In this document: positions 62,657-64,000 of the stretch, in pieces
How the letters are laid out: the number at the start of each line of letters is the position of its first letter
How positions within the stretch are numbered: the stretch's first letter is position 1
Source: an uncultured candidate division WPS-2 bacterium
Lineage (GTDB): Bacteria > Vulcanimicrobiota > Vulcanimicrobiia > Vulcanimicrobiales > Vulcanimicrobiaceae
Assembly (NCBI GenBank): GCA_937927945.1
Contig: CALEYW010000043.1
Span: 1 to 64,000 of the forward strand
DNA length: 64,000 nucleotides
Direction: 5' to 3'
Made by a program: the position numbers and the translations under genes
Notes under the pieces: model-generated
The model's input: the letters and a program-made list of their open reading frames with translations, nothing else
Databases searched by the model: none
Told to the model about the DNA's origin: nothing

Positions 62657-62914
62657 TTAGCGCGGACCGCGCCGGCGGACGCGGCCGGCACGGATGCGCT
62701 CGATCCGATCGTAGACGCCGTCGACTCGCTCGCGGTCGCGCCGGACGCGATGGGCCCGCACGCGAGCGAGGAGCAGCAGCAGCACGACCACGCCGGCGAT
62801 CGCCGCGCACGCCAGGCGAACGACCGGCGCAACGGGGAGCAGCGTCCCGGCCGCCACGATGGTGGCGAGCAGTGCAAGGAGGTTCTGCCAAGGACGCATC
62901 GGCGGTGCCGTCAT
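62657..62914 (-). CDS. Small membrane protein
   Basis: An 85-residue protein from ATG 62914 with two hydrophobic helices (about 9-27 and 32-51) and a long basic tail (RAHRVRRDRERV). Function unknown. It is convergent with the Prx-like gene, 10 bases away. Confidence 0.5.
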   Translation of the reverse strand: MTAPPMRPWQNLLALLATIVAAGTLLPVAPVVRLACAAIAGVVVLLLLLARVRAHRVRRDRERVDGVYDRIERIRAGRVRRRGPR

Positions 62915-63017
62915 CCGTCTGGCTTCGCAGGCCACAGGTACCAAGCCCTACGTCATGGCCTCCGGATTGCCAGGCGCACGCTCACCTCGTGCGCCGTCAT
63001 GAGCTTCCGAGGTCACC

Positions 63018-64000
63018 TTGTTTCGACGCCGGTTTGTCGCCCTGGGTATAGTCGCGACGCTCGCCGCGTGCGGTGGGGGAGGCTCCGCTCCTGGAGAGGC
63101 ACCCGCCGCATTCCCGACGCCAACGCCCACGGTGATGCCCGCGAGCGGCGCACGAGCATCCTTCTCGATCAGCATCCCAAAGAAAGTCGGGAGCGCGCAC
63201 GCCCGCTCGCCGAAAACGGTCCCCAGCGGCACGCAGTCGATTCGCTTCACCCTCGTGAAGACGGACTCGACGGCGCCCACCCCGATCTCGACGCTCTATC
63301 CAGCGCAGGTCTACCCGCTGACCGGCACCTCACCGGGCTGCGTGGACAACGCCGACCAGCCGCTTCTCGCGATTGACTTGCTCTCGCTGCTGCCGAACAT
63401 CAGCTTGCCCGGCTCGACTCAGATCCTGCCGACCAGTACGCGCATCTTCGTCGTCGCACTCGACGCGCAAGGGAATCAGATCATCGCGCCGGACACCTTT
63501 GACACGCCGGTCACGCTGACGCTCCGCGGACCGCAACTGGTGAGCACCGGCAACCGCCGGCGGCCGCAGATCGGCGCCCCGACGCCACCACCGTCACCTG
63601 CGCCGCAGACGCTGGTGTCGCTGTCCGTACAATACGCGTTTCCGCAGAGCGGCGTCACCTCCGCGTCGACCGATGCGCAGAACGCCTCGATCCCCGTACT
63701 CTCGCCCGCCGACAAGACGGTGATCACGCCGCTCGGCGGCCCCATCGAAGGCGATGTGCAGGTGACGGCAGGCGTAAACGGCACCGTGCAGGCCAGCGCG
63801 CTGTTCTTCGTATCCCTGATCAGCGTCTGCCCGGCGGGAGACGTCGGAACGGCGCCGTTCAATTGCGCGCCGCCGTCGCCGACGCCGTTTCCGCTCTCGT
63901 GGCAGAATCCGCTCAACAACCTGAACTTCACGCCGGCCCAGAGCGGCAACAACGCGGCGGTCGACGCGGTCCTCTCGTCGACGTCCTCCTTCACGGCGTA
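63018..64000 (+). CDS. Lipoprotein, incomplete at the right edge
   Basis: At least 327 residues from TTG 63018, preceded by GAGG at 63009-63012. Lipobox LGIVATLAACG places the lipidated Cys near residue 16, followed by a Gly/Pro/Ala-rich linker and a beta-rich exported region (SFSISIPKK, SIRFTLVKTD). No stop lies before the window ends. It resembles the other lipoproteins in the window in layout. No family recognised. Confidence 0.7.
   Translation, partial: MFRRRFVALGIVATLAACGGGGSAPGEAPAAFPTPTPTVMPASGARASFSISIPKKVGSAHARSPKTVPSGTQSIRFTLVKTDSTAPTPISTLYPAQVYPLTGTSPGCVDNADQPLLAIDLLSLLPNISLPGSTQILPTSTRIFVVALDAQGNQIIAPDTFDTPVTLTLRGPQLVSTGNRRRPQIGAPTPPPSPAPQTLVSLSVQYAFPQSGVTSASTDAQNASIPVLSPADKTVITPLGGPIEGDVQVTAGVNGTVQASALFFVSLISVCPAGDVGTAPFNCAPPSPTPFPLSWQNPLNNLNFTPAQSGNNAAVDAVLSSTSSFTA

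Overview
The window is 64 kb of GC-rich bacterial DNA. It looks like an aerobic, free-living heterotroph: it has an aa3-type cytochrome c oxidase with haem A synthase and a SCO copper chaperone, two complete HAAT (Liv-type) ABC importers, a B12-dependent methionine synthase, an RND efflux pump and many lipoproteins. GTG and TTG starts are common and genes are packed with 1-4 base overlaps. The gene mix reminds me of Eremiobacterota/Vulcanimicrobiota or another deep-branching soil phylum, but nothing here proves a lineage and I hold that loosely.

Layout. 1-5.6 kb is an accessory stretch of visibly lower GC with many tiny orphan genes, several of them Cys-rich zinc-ribbon types, plus an M15-like peptidase and a truncated haemoglobin. 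At the extreme left a phhB gene is broken where a 13-bp direct repeat begins. 5.7-12.4 kb is the terminal oxidase region (ctaC-ctaD-ctaE, two small membrane proteins, SCO1, ctaA on the opposite strand). 12.5-16.3 kb holds a frameshifted amine oxidase, REP-like repeats, ilvD with a decayed copy of its own tail, and an orphan HigA-type antitoxin. 16.4-25.4 kb is a divergent catabolic island: a UxaA-type dehydratase (two subunits) and a Liv importer on the minus strand, facing a FadR-type regulator, a LarA-like protein and an SDR on the plus strand. 25.4-30.4 kb carries signalling genes (a soluble double chemotaxis-like receptor and a GAF/degenerate GGDEF/EAL protein). 30.4-35.3 kb is a second Liv operon. 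35.6-44.4 kb holds a multiply frameshifted lipoprotein, metH, a Fic protein lacking its catalytic His and coupled to an alpha-glucan phosphorylase, and a lipoprotein. 44.9-49.1 kb is an RND pump coupled to a sigma-factor-like gene, divergent from a MarR regulator through overlapping promoters. 49-58 kb is metabolism and DNA repair (asparaginase, Yellow-family protein, cysK, MBL exonuclease, fluoroacetate-dehalogenase-like hydrolase, permease, ATP-dependent DNA ligase). 58-59 kb is two decayed hydroxyacid-related genes. 59-64 kb has an MFS exporter with a divergent LysR gene, a peroxiredoxin-like gene with an in-frame TGA at its catalytic Cys codon, and a lipoprotein running off the right edge.

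The most notable observation is at 62110-62646. An otherwise intact AhpC/TSA-type reading frame carries a single TGA exactly where the family has its first redox cysteine, followed at bacterial-SECIS distance by a perfect 7-bp stem with a 4-nt loop. It is a candidate selenoprotein; the alternative is a recent nonsense mutation. Other points of interest are a regularly spaced four-site operator-like array upstream of fic, a tandem double-MCP soluble receptor, an 11-bp triple repeat upstream of the oxidase operon, and a 35-bp inverted-repeat element at 44.5 kb.
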